DNA of 64,000 nucleotides, from assembly GCA_037043235.1 (NCBI GenBank), contig JAWRVZ010000232.1, forward strand, positions 453,715 through 517,714, read 5' to 3'. Origin of the DNA: Rhodeus uyekii (Eukaryota; Chordata; Actinopteri; Cypriniformes; Acheilognathidae). The translations under genes and the position numbers were made by a program. Shown here piece after piece: positions 43,689 through 55,800 of the stretch; the first letter of the stretch is position 1, and each line of letters opens with the position of its first letter. Below the pieces are notes generated by a model. That model did no database searches and had not been told where the DNA came from. It was given only the letters and a program-made list of their open reading frames with translations.

Positions 43689-46600
43689 ATGATGCCCTGC
43701 ACAGCCGCTGCTCTCCTCTGCCTCCTCCTGGCTGTGGTCAGAACTGCAGGTAAATCCCCCTTTCAAAGGTCCTCTGGGTAACACAGAGAGCAAAAGATTA
43801 AAAAGCAGTGGTTATGTCAGATGTTTCTGTAATGCAGGTGAAAGAGAGAGCAGCCAGAATGCATTTCTCAAGGGTGCATGTGAAAGCTTGAGTAGACGTG
43901 TGTTTGTGTGTGAAAGGGAGTGTGTGAATGTACTAACACTGTCCTGTGCTGAGTATGGCGGGACTGTGAGTTTCATTCGCGTCTCTGAATTAGACGTAAG
44001 CCGTTATTTTAAATAAGTAAGATTGAGTATTAGCACGTGTGTGTTTTGGAGTACAGTGGCGGTACCATGTTACGGTATCAGACGTTATACCATTCTACTA
44101 TATTATTATCATATCAATAATTATGTTTCATGGTACTCTAGGATACAGTAAGAATGCTATGTGATACTATAGCAGTATATGCTATTACCAATGTTACCAA
44201 ATTCTCTGATTTCAATACAGCACCCAAAATATGTTTAGTTTTTTGATTATGTGCGTGCGTGTGTGTGCATATATGTGTGTGTTAATGTGTGTGTGTGTGT
44301 GTCAGTGTCCAGCAGGGAACTGCAGTGCTCCATGGCTCCAGTGGGGGCGCTGCATCCCGTACGCGCTCAGCTGGAGCGCTTCGAGGCGGGAACGGGCTGC
44401 GCGGCCAGAGAGGGCGGAGCTAAAGAGACCCATGTGATTTCTGCTGGCCGAGCCTCCAGTAAACAGGTATAAGATGGTCTGTCTGCTCATTGGTTCTGTC
44501 GATGTGCACACGTCCCACTCAGGTGTTCTGTCCACAGGTGACGGTGGTGTTGAGACCTTTGACCCTTTCTCGGCCCGTCAACCGTCCGGTGATTCTAGTG
44601 CTGAGCTCCCAGCATGCCGTGCGCTGGGTTTTGGAAAACGAGGGATTGCCGCACAATATCAACGTACTGGTGCAGGTGTGTGTGATGACGTTTATCATCT
44701 ACACTGATTCCCATGACCTGTTTATAATGATTCATATTCATTACTAATACTATTTATTCTATTTTTATTATCATGCTTACTTTTCATTCATTTACATATG
44801 AATGTTTTGATTGGATGTAATTTTGGAAAAAAATTAGGCCAGTAGATGCTGGATTTTGAAGTGTCATGCAGATACAACTTGGAGGATTTATGAAAAATTA
44901 AATGTAGGTGTTCAGAGTGTTGGGAATATTGCAGTACATGTGACATGAGTAAACACAGATACATTTTTTAAGTTTAAGCGAATAAAGTAATGCAGTAATT
45001 TTAAATTTTAAACACAAAATTTACTTTGTTACTTTGTTTTCTCAGAGGCGTTGTGTGCGTTGTGTAAACAAGATGATTGTAAGATTGTAAATGTGAGCAT
45101 TACTCATTCTGAATATTTCGCAAACCTCCAATAATTAAATGTTAAATAACACAGATATAGTTTATACTTAATTAAGCAATGTCTTTGTTGCTGGCCTTCA
45201 AAGATTCAGTTCAATCAAACATGGACTATAGTTTAAGAAATATTTGGGCCTCGTCTTTTTTTTTTATTGCTGAAGTGTTGAACTTTCTTCTCCTGCCATC
45301 CAGAACGGCTGAAAGGTTAGATTGAGCTGCGCCCTCTACTGTACAGATGTGAATTTGCATTTTCTTCAGCCAGAGGCTTATTTAGTTTACTTTTGGTGTA
45401 AAAGAGTTTTTACATATGCTTTTGTTATTTAAAAAAACAATCGAACAAGCCCAGCTCAGGTGAGCTGCAAAACTAACGTAACGCATTACTTTCCATAAAA
45501 AAGTAGCAAAGTAACTACAATTAGCTACTTTTTTAGGGAGTAACGATATTATAACATAGTTTTAAAAATAACTTTTCCCAACACTGGGTGTTCACCTGCT
45601 GTCCCAGGTGTCTTTCAACTCCACGGCCGAGTCCTCGGGTCTGTCCATCCGCGTGACGCAGGTTCTATCTCTGCCGCACAGGCCTCGAGTCCTGCTGCGC
45701 TGGATCCTCCAGCGGCACGCCACCGTCTCATCGCTCACACACACTGTGCGCGCAAACCGCGTCTACCTTCGTCTGGGAGAGGGTGAGCACAAACACAGAC
45801 CTGCAGGAGGATACGCTGTGATTATATTCATCCTAATGCACTTCCCAATCCGTCTGCAGACACCAACATGCCGAGCGAGTGCCGCCTGCGCTCCCTGTTT
45901 CTGTCGCAGAACTATCTGGCGTCAGAGATTGAGGAGCAGGACGTTCACGGCTGCAGGCCGTCCGACGAGCCCGCGGAGACGGAGGTGCACATCATCCGGC
46001 TGTGGTCATCGGGGTCAAGCTTGTGTGGGTGAGTTCAGCTCTCAAACCGGTTCATTATAATAATACAAATAATGCATCGCATTTCTATTCATTTGAATAA
46101 AAACTCCGGTGTTGTTGGAGCTACAGCTTTCCTGTGTCTCTAACAGTAGAGAGCAGCACTTGCAACATCAAGGTCATGGGTTCGATTCCCAGGGAAAGCA
46201 AGAACTGATTAGAATGTCAATGTGTTTCTTGAATGCAATGCAAGTCTGATAAATGCACGAACTATAGGCTCCATCTGCTCCTACCAACAGCATTGCTGTT
46301 TTCTGTTATTATTTAACAAACTCAAAATAGTTCTCTGTCATAATCGACAACCGGCCACAGATGCTGTGAAAAATAAAGCGATGAAAAGTCATGGGAATAA
46401 TGTAAATCTCTGTCTCAGCTCTTTGCAGGTGGAGGTGTCCGTCTCTCTGCTGCCCCCAGTGGATCGGTCCGGTTACCACAGGATTGTTCTGATCCTCGTC
46501 AGTGCAGCTTCAGTCAACTGGGCTTTGGTGGCTCCAGGGGTCAGAGGTCACATCAAGGTCTACGTGAGTCAGGACTCAGAACTTCATCAATCTACTAAAC

Positions 46601-46839
46601 TCTGCACTTTTCCCAACACGTTCTGAAGTTGTGTCTCTTTCAGTCATCCAACAGCGTTAGTCTACCAAACAAAACTCAAGCCCCCGACCTCAGCATGACC
46701 AGCACCGTGACCTCTGACCTCCGCAGCACCCCTGACCTCCTAGAATGGGCCAATCAGAACGGCTTTCCCAAAGTGACTTCATACACCGAGGCTGACCTGG
46801 CCAATCGTTTCGTGATCAAGTTGAGAGAAAGTGGAACAG
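43689..46839 (+). CDS. tgfbr3l: betaglycan-like exons 1-7: signal peptide and orphan domain
   Basis: After a signal peptide of about 20 residues, the mature protein starts near SSRELQCSMAPV. Conserved orphan-domain features: Cys pair around LQCSMAPVGALHPV and FEAGTGCAAREG, HAVRWVLENEGLP, CRLRSLFLSQNYLASEIEEQ, HGCRPSDEP with TEVHIIRLW, and EWANQNGFPKVTSYTEADLA. In betaglycan this domain binds TGF-beta and BMP ligands. The linker to the ZP domain is about 20 residues against roughly 90 in human TGFBR3. Confidence 0.88.
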
Positions 46840-49800
46840 GTGACAAAATGTGTATGATCTGATCATATGACTCTAAAACAGCTTTTCATAATGTGTTGTT
46901 TCAGACTAGAGGGAAGAAAACATCCAGAAGACACATTTAAGTCTTTATTTTCTTACACTACTCTCTTTGCATCTGTAATTTCAATTATAATCCGTATCTT
47001 TAAAGGTTTTTCAAAACACCAACACCAAACACCAAACTTAACAGCTTTATTCCTGTTTATATTCTGAAGGTTTTTATTGAGGGGTTTGTTCATTTATCAT
47101 TCACACTGATGTTCTTTTTGGAACTATGGTGAAAATGTGTTTCCCTTTCTGGGAACTCGAGCTGTGTCGAAGCACTAGGGGAAATAGCCTTGCGTGAGTC
47201 ACGTGAAGATCTATGCAACCAATGAGAAACGAACGCGTGTGAATGCGTCACTGCCGGCCGCAGCCGGTGACGTCATGAGGCAGAGCATAAAGCGCGTCTG
47301 AAACCGGGGCGCGTCAGCTCTGAATGCCTTCAGCGTGCTGTGTCTGTGTGAGAGTGATTTTGAGTTGAGATAGCTAAAAATCATCAGAATGAGTGTGAAA
47401 ATGTGGCGAATGAACGGGCAGGGATACACATGTTATGTGTGTAATCTGTTTGGGAGTGGAGCATGCACGGTCGGCACTTGAGATTGCCGGTTGTAAGGAC
47501 TGCGAGAGGTTCTATCTGCATGCTCACTGTGGTACAGTGGATAGTGTGTTTGCCTATCATGCGGGAGACCGGGTTTCGGAGCCCCGGTAGGATGAACTTT
47601 TTCATTGCATGATCTCCGCTCCCGCCTGGCGGTTTGTAACGAGGCCGCCTAGGCTAGTGTTCCCCGCGATTCGGGACCTGCAGTAGCCGAGGCTTTGTGG
47701 CGCTCTCGGTCCTGGGGATCACAAATGGATCTCGCTGAGGCTGCTGGGGTGGGTCCGTCCTTACCTCAGCCTTCACGAGATCAAGCGGGTCCCAGTCACG
47801 AGCACTCTGAGTGAGATGCCCGTGCTGTGACTCCAACACTAGCTCTATCAAGTTCAGAGAGTGAAATCGATTTAGCTAGTGTTGACCCGGTCGAGGAGGA
47901 TTCGCCACTCTCCTCGCCGGCGTTTGAGGAGCTTGTTGAGGTTGTGGCGCGAGCGGTCTCTCATCTGGGGCTTGATTGGCCAGCAGAGACCAGAAGGGCT
48001 CGTCCTAAGTATGTTAGACGAGCGTTATCTTCTGACTCGCGTCATTTCCCCGCGCCGAGCAATGCCTTTCATACTTGATTTACATGCCGAGGTATCTAGA
48101 TCTTGGGGAAGGCCAGCCTCCGAGAAAATTTATACACGTAATATTACGATGTATAATAATCTAGTGGGGCTCAAGATCATTGATATGGAGGGTTGAAGAA
48201 AGTGGATGAGGGCGAGTTACCTCGTCCCTCAGTCTGCGTCCTCCATTAAAGTTCTGGCGCTCCCCTCCAAGCCGATGCGCGTCACATCGTCTTTGGTGGG
48301 GAAAGCATACTCCGCATCGAGTCATGCCACAGCGTGTCTGCACGGCACGACACTGCTGCAGGCATATCAGGCGGAGTTGCTTGGGGACCTCAACGAGGGC
48401 GGCGGTATCGGTCCGGAGGCAGTGGCAGAGCTGCGCCGGACCGTGGATCTGTCTCTTCGGGCCACTAGGGAGATGGCCTACTCTGTCGGCCGCTCCATGG
48501 CAGCTCTGGTGGCTACGGAGAGACACCTTTTTGGCTCAATTTGTCAGCTATGAAAGATAGGACAAATTTGTTTTGCTGGACGCTCCTCTGTCCCCCTCGG
48601 GCTTGCTCGGCGACGCCGTAAAAAGCGTTGTCGACAAGTTTCAGGAGGCTGCATGACAGCAGGTGTCGTTCAGTAAAGTTATTCCCCGCCGCCCTCCACG
48701 TGAGACCGCCAGTCAAGGGAGGTCTCAAAGCTCTTCACACAGGGCCGCTCAAAAACGAAGTGTCGCCACCCGTCTTCCTCCGGTTAATCCCGGGGGGTCG
48801 GGTCGACAGGCTCAAGCCTCTGGCAAGAGGGGCGATCTGAGGGTTGTCCTGAGCGCTAAGAAGGCTAAGAGCAAGCGGCCCTGACGCCAAGCCGCAACAA
48901 GGTGGTGTATCCCTGGAGCAGCTGACCAGTCAGCCCGCCATGGGAAAACCACCCCCTCCGAGGAGGGTCCTAGAGCACTCCACCCGGGAATCCGGAAATC
49001 CCGGCCCAGTGGTGGACATGCTATCAGCACCAGAGGCCAGCCCCGGGAGGCTGGTTCCCCTAGTAGAGTTCCGGGATGCGTGGTCACGGCTACCCGGTAT
49101 CTCTCAGTGGGTCCTGCGCACGGTCACCTTAGGGTACACCATTCAGTTCGGGGTCTCACCACCCCGGTTCTCGGGGGTCCTACAGTCTGCTGTAGGCCCT
49201 CAGCAGGCTCTGGTCATGGAACAAGAAGTAGACACTCTGCTGGCGAAAGGGGCCATCGGGTATGGACCCCTCGTGAACAGCAAGTCCGGGCTTTTCAGCT
49301 GTTACTTCATAGTTCCGAAGGGAGGATGGAAGGTTGCGGCTCATTCTGGATTTTTGTCTCTTAAATTGATGCGAAGAGATGCGACGCTCAGGCGGATCGT
49401 AGTACAGATTAGGTCCTATAACGGGTCCGGCACGATCGACATCAGAGACATATAAATCCCTCATTCCCATCCTTCCACAACAGGAAGTTCCTGTGGTTCG
49501 CCTTCAGGGGGGAAGGCGTACCAGTATCAGTGCTTCCGTGTTTGGTCCGGCTGCTCTAAGCTCCTCTGTACTTGCAAGGGCAGCACAACATCGAGGTGTT
49601 GTGCCCGCACACAGAGGAGCTGGGGTTAAGACTAAGACCAGGGGTTCTCCCTGAGGGGTACCCGCTTCGCAATCAAGGTCACGGGGCGATGCCCACGCAC
49701 CCTGAGCATGCGGAAGAACTCCTGGTTCTCGTCGATGCTTACGGCGGAACACCAAGAAGAGTGTACTTTCTCCCACTCAGAGAACCACTTTCTTGGGAGT

Positions 49801-52800
49801 CATTTGGGACTCAGTGGCCATGTCTGCTCGGTTCCTCCCCGAGAGCATCCAGGCCGTTCGTTGAGCTGTTAAGCGACGAGTGACACTCTTACGCTGAACA
49901 CCAAGAAGAGTGTTATTTCTCCCACGTAGAGAACCACTTTCTTGGGAGTCTTTGGGACTCAGTGGCTATGTTGGCTTGGCTCTTCCCCGAGCACATTCAA
50001 GCCTTCGTTCAGCCGTCAAGAGTATCGAGGGGCAGCCACTCACGTGAGACACTCTGAGGTGTTAGGGTCCATGCAGCGGCTCCAGCGATTATTCCATGGG
50101 GCCGACTGTGTGCGAGACCCCTGCAGTGGTGGCTGAAAACCAGGGGTTCTCCCCGAGGGCTGGAACCCTTGGTCCCCTTGTTTGGAGCAGATTTGGGACA
50201 GATACGGCAGGCACAGGTCTCCTGTTTGCCTCCGTAAGAATTTCTCTGCCCTCTGTGGCTTTCGTTTAAACATCCAGGGCCTCTGGGGCGGGTTGTTATG
50301 GTACAGGCGTGGCCGAGGCTACACCTGTACGCTTTTTCCTCCCATCACTCTGCTCCCGGGAGTTCTGGGAAACTGTGGGTCTGGCCCCTGAGGGGGCCCA
50401 GCTCATAGAGGCCGGTCTCTCAGCCGAGGTTGTTGAGACCATCCTTCAGTCCAGAGCTCCCTCCACGAGGAAACTCTACGCCCTGAAGTGGAAGCTCTTC
50501 ACTTCTTGGTGTAGTGAAAGGCAGGTGAACCCAGTAACCTGTCAAGTTGGCAAAGTACTGGAGTTCCTGCAAGAAAGATTTGTGGCAGGGCTGTCCCCCT
50601 CCACCTTGAAGGTCTACGTGGCTGCTATAGCGGCTTGCCACGTACCTCTGGGTGGGGTACCCTTGGGCAGGGACCCCCTAGTCACTCGTTTCCTCCGTGG
50701 TACACTAAGGCTGAGACCTGCGGCACAGACCAGGGTGCCGGCTTGGGACTTGTCCGTGGTACTCCTAGGCCTGTCCCAGCCGCCCCTTGAACCTTTAGAG
50801 GAATCTCTATTAAGTACCTCTCTCTTTAGACCCTTCTTTTGCTGGCAATCGCCTCGCTCAAGAGGGTCGGGGATCTTCAGGCCCTCTTAGTGGCCCCTTC
50901 ATGTCTTCAGTTTGCGCCCGGGATGGGAAAGGCATTTCTCCACCCGAGGCCAGGCTATATCCCCAAGGTTCCCACTGAGTTGGCTCGGTCTATCATGCTG
51001 CAGGCCTTCTGCCCTCCCCCATTTGATGATCATGAGCAGGAGCAAGAACAAGGTCTGTCCAGTGCGAGCACTGGACGCTTACGTTCCAAGACTGCCACTT
51101 GGCGTAGGTTGGACCAACTGTTCGTTTGCGTTGGCTTTAGGACCCCTAAGGGGGCTCCAGCTTCTAAGCAAACACTAAGCAGGTGGATAGTCGAGGCTAT
51201 CTGTCTAGCTTACGAGTCGGCCGGACATGCTTCTCCTTTGAGGGTCTGAGCCCACTCCACTAGGAGCATGGCAGCATCCAAGGCTCTCCTCTCCGGAGTC
51301 GCCTTGTCTGATGTTTGTGCTGCGGCCGGCTGGTCCTCACCGCACACATTCATGAGGTTCCACCAGCTAGACCTCGATGCCGCCCCGGGAACCAGGGTGC
51401 TCTCTCAGTGAGCTGGGACACACCCGGATGCTGACGTCGCTGAGGTGGCGTTGGCATAGCGTTCCCCTAGTGCTTCGACACAGCTCGAGTTCCCAGAAAG
51501 GGAACGTCTCGGGTTACGTATGTAACCCTGGTTCCCTGAGGGGAACGAGACGCTGTGTCTTGGCCTCAGCTCCTGGCGCCTCCGGGCCCGCTTCAGGCAT
51601 TCATGGCTGACGCGCCCCGGTTTCAGACGCGCTTTATGCTCTGCCTCATGACGTCACCGGCTGCGGCCGGCAGTGACGCATTCACACGCGTTCGTTTCTC
51701 ATTGGTTGCATAGATCTTCACGTGACTCACGCAAGGCTATTTCCCCTAGTGCTTCGACACAGCGTCTCGTTCCCCTCAGGGAACCAGGGTTACATACGTA
51801 ACCCGAGACGTTTCTTCTGTCTGTTGACAGTATTTTCTGATTTATGAAGTGATAAAAAAGAGAAAACCAAAATCCCTTTCTTAAAAACCTATAACTCTAA
51901 TATGCCAACAAAGTTGAACAATAATTTCTAACCAGGCTTTATCCAATGTTCAGATTAATATTCTGAAAATGTGTTCAGATGCACATAGGGAATTAGATGC
52001 TTTTTGCATATTTGAATATAACATTTTCAAAAAATATGTAGTAGAATTTTAGTTTTTTTTGTGTTGCAATTCTTAATACATGAATAATCTGTGGATGTAT
52101 ATTGATGACTTTAGCCTATTCACCTGAGATGTCGTTAAATGGATCTTTTATTTGATCTTTTACATGAACCAGCATATCAGAGTATTTGATTAAACTGACT
52201 AAAGTTTCGAGACAAAATCCTTTTCAAATGCAAAATAACTATTTTTGTCTGGCATGACAACTTGACTCTTCTCATGCAAAATAATGAGCTCATGTGACAT
52301 CAGCGCATTATGCTACTGTTTTAAAAGATTAACATCAAATATTGCAAAAGATTTAATGTACTGTTTTGATAAAGCTGTCTATGTAGTCGCTCAGGAGGTT
52401 TTGTTGTGCTACTCAGGTTCTGAGGCGAGGACTTCAGACGAGCATGTCATCCTGACGGACAGAAGCAGAGAGGCGCTCAGCTGGCAGTGTGAGGGAGGAG
52501 CGCTCTTGGTTACTGTGGACACACACATACTGCAGGTGAAAACAATCTTGTTTATATCTGAATATTCTAAGTTTATATCTTTAAATTCTAAGTTTTTATC
52601 TGGATATTATAAGTTTATATTTGGAAATTCTAAGTTTATATTTGGAAATTCTAAGTTCATATCTGGAAATTCTAAGTTTATATCTTTAAATTCTAAGTTT
52701 TTATCTGGATATTCTAAGTTTATATTTGGAAATTCTAAGTTCATATCTGGAAATTCTAAGTTTTTATCTGGATATTATAAGTTTATACAGTATTTGGAAA

Positions 52801-55800
52801 GTCAAAGTTCATATCTGGAAATTCTAAGTTTATATCTGGATATTCTAAGTTTATATCTGGATATTCTAAGTTTATATCTGGATATTCTAAGTTTATATTT
52901 GGAAATTCTAAGTTCATATCTGGAAATTCTAAGTTTATATCTTTAAATTCTAAGTTTTTATCTGGATATTCTAAGTTTATATTTGGAAATTCTAAGTTCA
53001 TATCTGGAAATTCTAAGTTTATATCTGGATATTCTAAGTTTATATCTGGATATTCTAAGTATACTTCTGGATATTCTAAGTTTATATCTTTAAAGTCTAA
53101 GTTTATATCTGGATATTCTGAAAACAATGTTCTGAAATTAACTTTATTATCTTTTTATTCTGTGATGGAAACAATATTCCATAGAAAATAAATTTATAAT
53201 ATATAGATATATATTCAATATAAGTGCAGTTAATTTCCTGTGTCTCATACAGTAGAGAGTGGCGCTTGCAACACAAAGCTTATGGGTTCGATTCCCAGGG
53301 AAAGCAAGAACTGATTAGAATGTCAATTTGTTTCTTGAATACAATGCAAGTCGCTTTGGATAAAAGCGTCTGATAAATGCATGAATTTAAATGTAAAAGA
53401 ACATTTGAACAGATGTGTATTATTCAAGATTCTTTGTATCACCAAGTTTGACTAACTGGATTGTTTGAAAATGCACAGGTTTCGCCGCTTACTACAGTGA
53501 CCCTGCGAGATCGTGACTGCAAGGCCGAATTCAACGGAAGCCATTTCTTGTTGGTTTTTCCAGTCATTGCCTGCGGGACGGAGGGAGAAATGGATGTAGC
53601 GAATGAAAGAGTTCATTACACAAACACGGTGAGAAAGACATTATTAAACTCATAATTGAATATGATTATATGAATTTTAAAATGACAGAAAATTCAGAAT
53701 GATTATGCCTGTAGTGCAACAGCTAAATCTGTCCTGGATCTCGGTTAGTTTGTGTGGTTGTGTATGAAGGCATAAAAGTGTCAGCTGTAACCACACGCCA
53801 AAAACAGATGACCCGGGTCACTCTGTACCGACTCCAGCAGAGCAAAGCATTATCAGCTTTGGAGATGGGAACATCTTCAAAAGAAATTGCATTTCTTACT
53901 CGTAAATACTTTAATTGTGTTTTTAAGGTGTTCCTGTGGAAACAAAAAACATGGGAGGGTTTGAACAATGACACTGACTGGGAGAGTTTGCATGAGACGA
54001 GTCCGCTGGCCGTTCATGTGAGTGTGTTTCAAACTCATTGTTTCATGGCATATTTATTCATACCTTGTTTATTTTCAATACATTGTGCTGCCTAAAATGT
54101 ATCACAATTTCTGCAAAAATATAATTTTTCAGGATTTTTGATTAATAGAATGCTTAAAAGTATTCTATGCTTAAAAGTAAAACTAAATTAAAAGACTGAA
54201 GTATTTTCTTTCTTAATGTTGGTCTTGTTTAGCAGTACAAACATCTAAAAACCTTACACAAAGATACATAAGGAATAATAATGATAATAATACAGAGGAA
54301 AAAAATACAGAGGAAGTAGTTTTGGACATTTTAAATGTATTTATTGTTACAGTTGATCAAGCTAACATGTCCTTGCTGAACAAAAGTACTTATTTATTTC
54401 AAGAAAAAAGGTTTTGTTGACTATTTGATTTGCTGATTTGTATGTTTCTTTTCCTGACATCCGCTTCTGTAAACGTCTGTATCACGAGGTTTCCTCTGGT
54501 CTGTTTCTGTTCAGATCAGCTGTGATTCATCTCTGTCCGCTCACACGAGTCCATCAGACGAGTCTCCGTCCGTCCGGCCCGAGGAACCGCTGCGTCTCAG
54601 TCCGGCCGCGGCTCCTCCCTGGGTGCCGAGAGCCCATGCGGCCCCGCTGCTGTCCATGGAGCTGTCCGTGACCCAGGCCTATGAGAAGAGAGCCGTGGGG
54701 CCCTGCGTGATCAGCGCCTACGAGCGGCTCTATGTGCAGGTCAGTGCTGAAGGTCAGAGCGGCGCCTCCTGAAGGTCAGAGCGGATGATAGATGGCGCTT
54801 GAGTCGATTAGGTGATCAAAGCAGCTCAAGGACCCCAGACTCCTGTCGCCATGTGCAGCTTCCAGTGAAGGACAGCGGCAAACATTCCTCAAAATATGAC
54901 AAAAACACACAGAAAAACTAGTAATAACAAGAAAATTATGGCATCAATTCAAACATATTAGTTCAGAGTCGGCTAAGCTTGCAGACGACTGACACCTAGC
55001 AACAAGAATTCAACAAAAAAATATAAATTATGGATGTTACATCCCATAATTAGTCATGAGAAATTAAGAAGAGTACAGAGAAAAAGTAAAATCTAAAATA
55101 TCTACAGATTTGCAGACAACTGACACCTAGCAACAAGAGTTCAACTAAAAATATAAATTATAAGTTGCATCCCATAATTAGTCATGAGACGTTAAGAAGA
55201 GTAAAGAGAAAAAGTAAACCTAAAATATTTACAGATAGAGTACGATTTTTTTGATTTTCTGAGGAAAAAGTGAGCTCGCTAATCATGTTTAAGCATGTTG
55301 TGGTTTCCAAGGTGTTGTGGAAGTTGCTAGGGTGTTCTGAGTAATTAGATATAAAAACTAAAGATACGTACAAATAATGTTTGATTTCTACTCATTTCTG
55401 AAGAAGAAAAGATCGCTAAGGTGGGTTTTAGAGACTGTTTAGTTACTAGGGTATTTTAGGTGGTTGCTAGGCTGTTGCTAGTCGGCTAAGCTTGCAGACG
55501 ACTGACACCCAGTAACAAGAATTCAACAACAACAACAAAAATTTTTATGGAAGTTACTTCCAATAATTGGTCATGAGAAGAGTAAAGAAAAAAATCTGAA
55601 CCTAAAATATTTACAGATAGAGTTAGATTTTTTTATTTTATGAGGAAAAGATGAGCTTGCTAATCATGTTGCTATGTGGTTTCCAAGTTGTTGTGGAAGT
55701 TGTGAGGCTGTTGCTCTGTGGTTGCTGGTCTGTTACTATGGGACTGTTCAGGGTGTTTGCAAGGTTGTATTGTATAACTTCTACATTATTTTTTAAAGAC

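Larger units (their letters stand above)
47142..51811 (+). mobile_element. DIRS-type retrotransposon, copy 2 (more complete)
   Basis: A 4.67-kb sense insertion in the intron between exons 46644-46839 and 52417-52535. Left end TCCCTTTCTGGGAACTCGAG; the region 47158-47325 is complementary to about 51605-51760 at the right end, giving long terminal inverted repeats. The right end also holds its own hairpin unit (51504-51560 against 51756-51811). No target-site duplication is evident, as expected for tyrosine-recombinase elements. Order: leader with tRNA-Asp-like segment, gag, reverse transcriptase/RNase H, tyrosine recombinase. All frames are broken. Confidence 0.87.

Noticed and set aside
52284..53127. 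Long repeat-protein frames on both strands
   Set aside because: The 21-bp repeat is a multiple of three, so stop-free frames appear on both strands; only 52417-52535 is a real exon.
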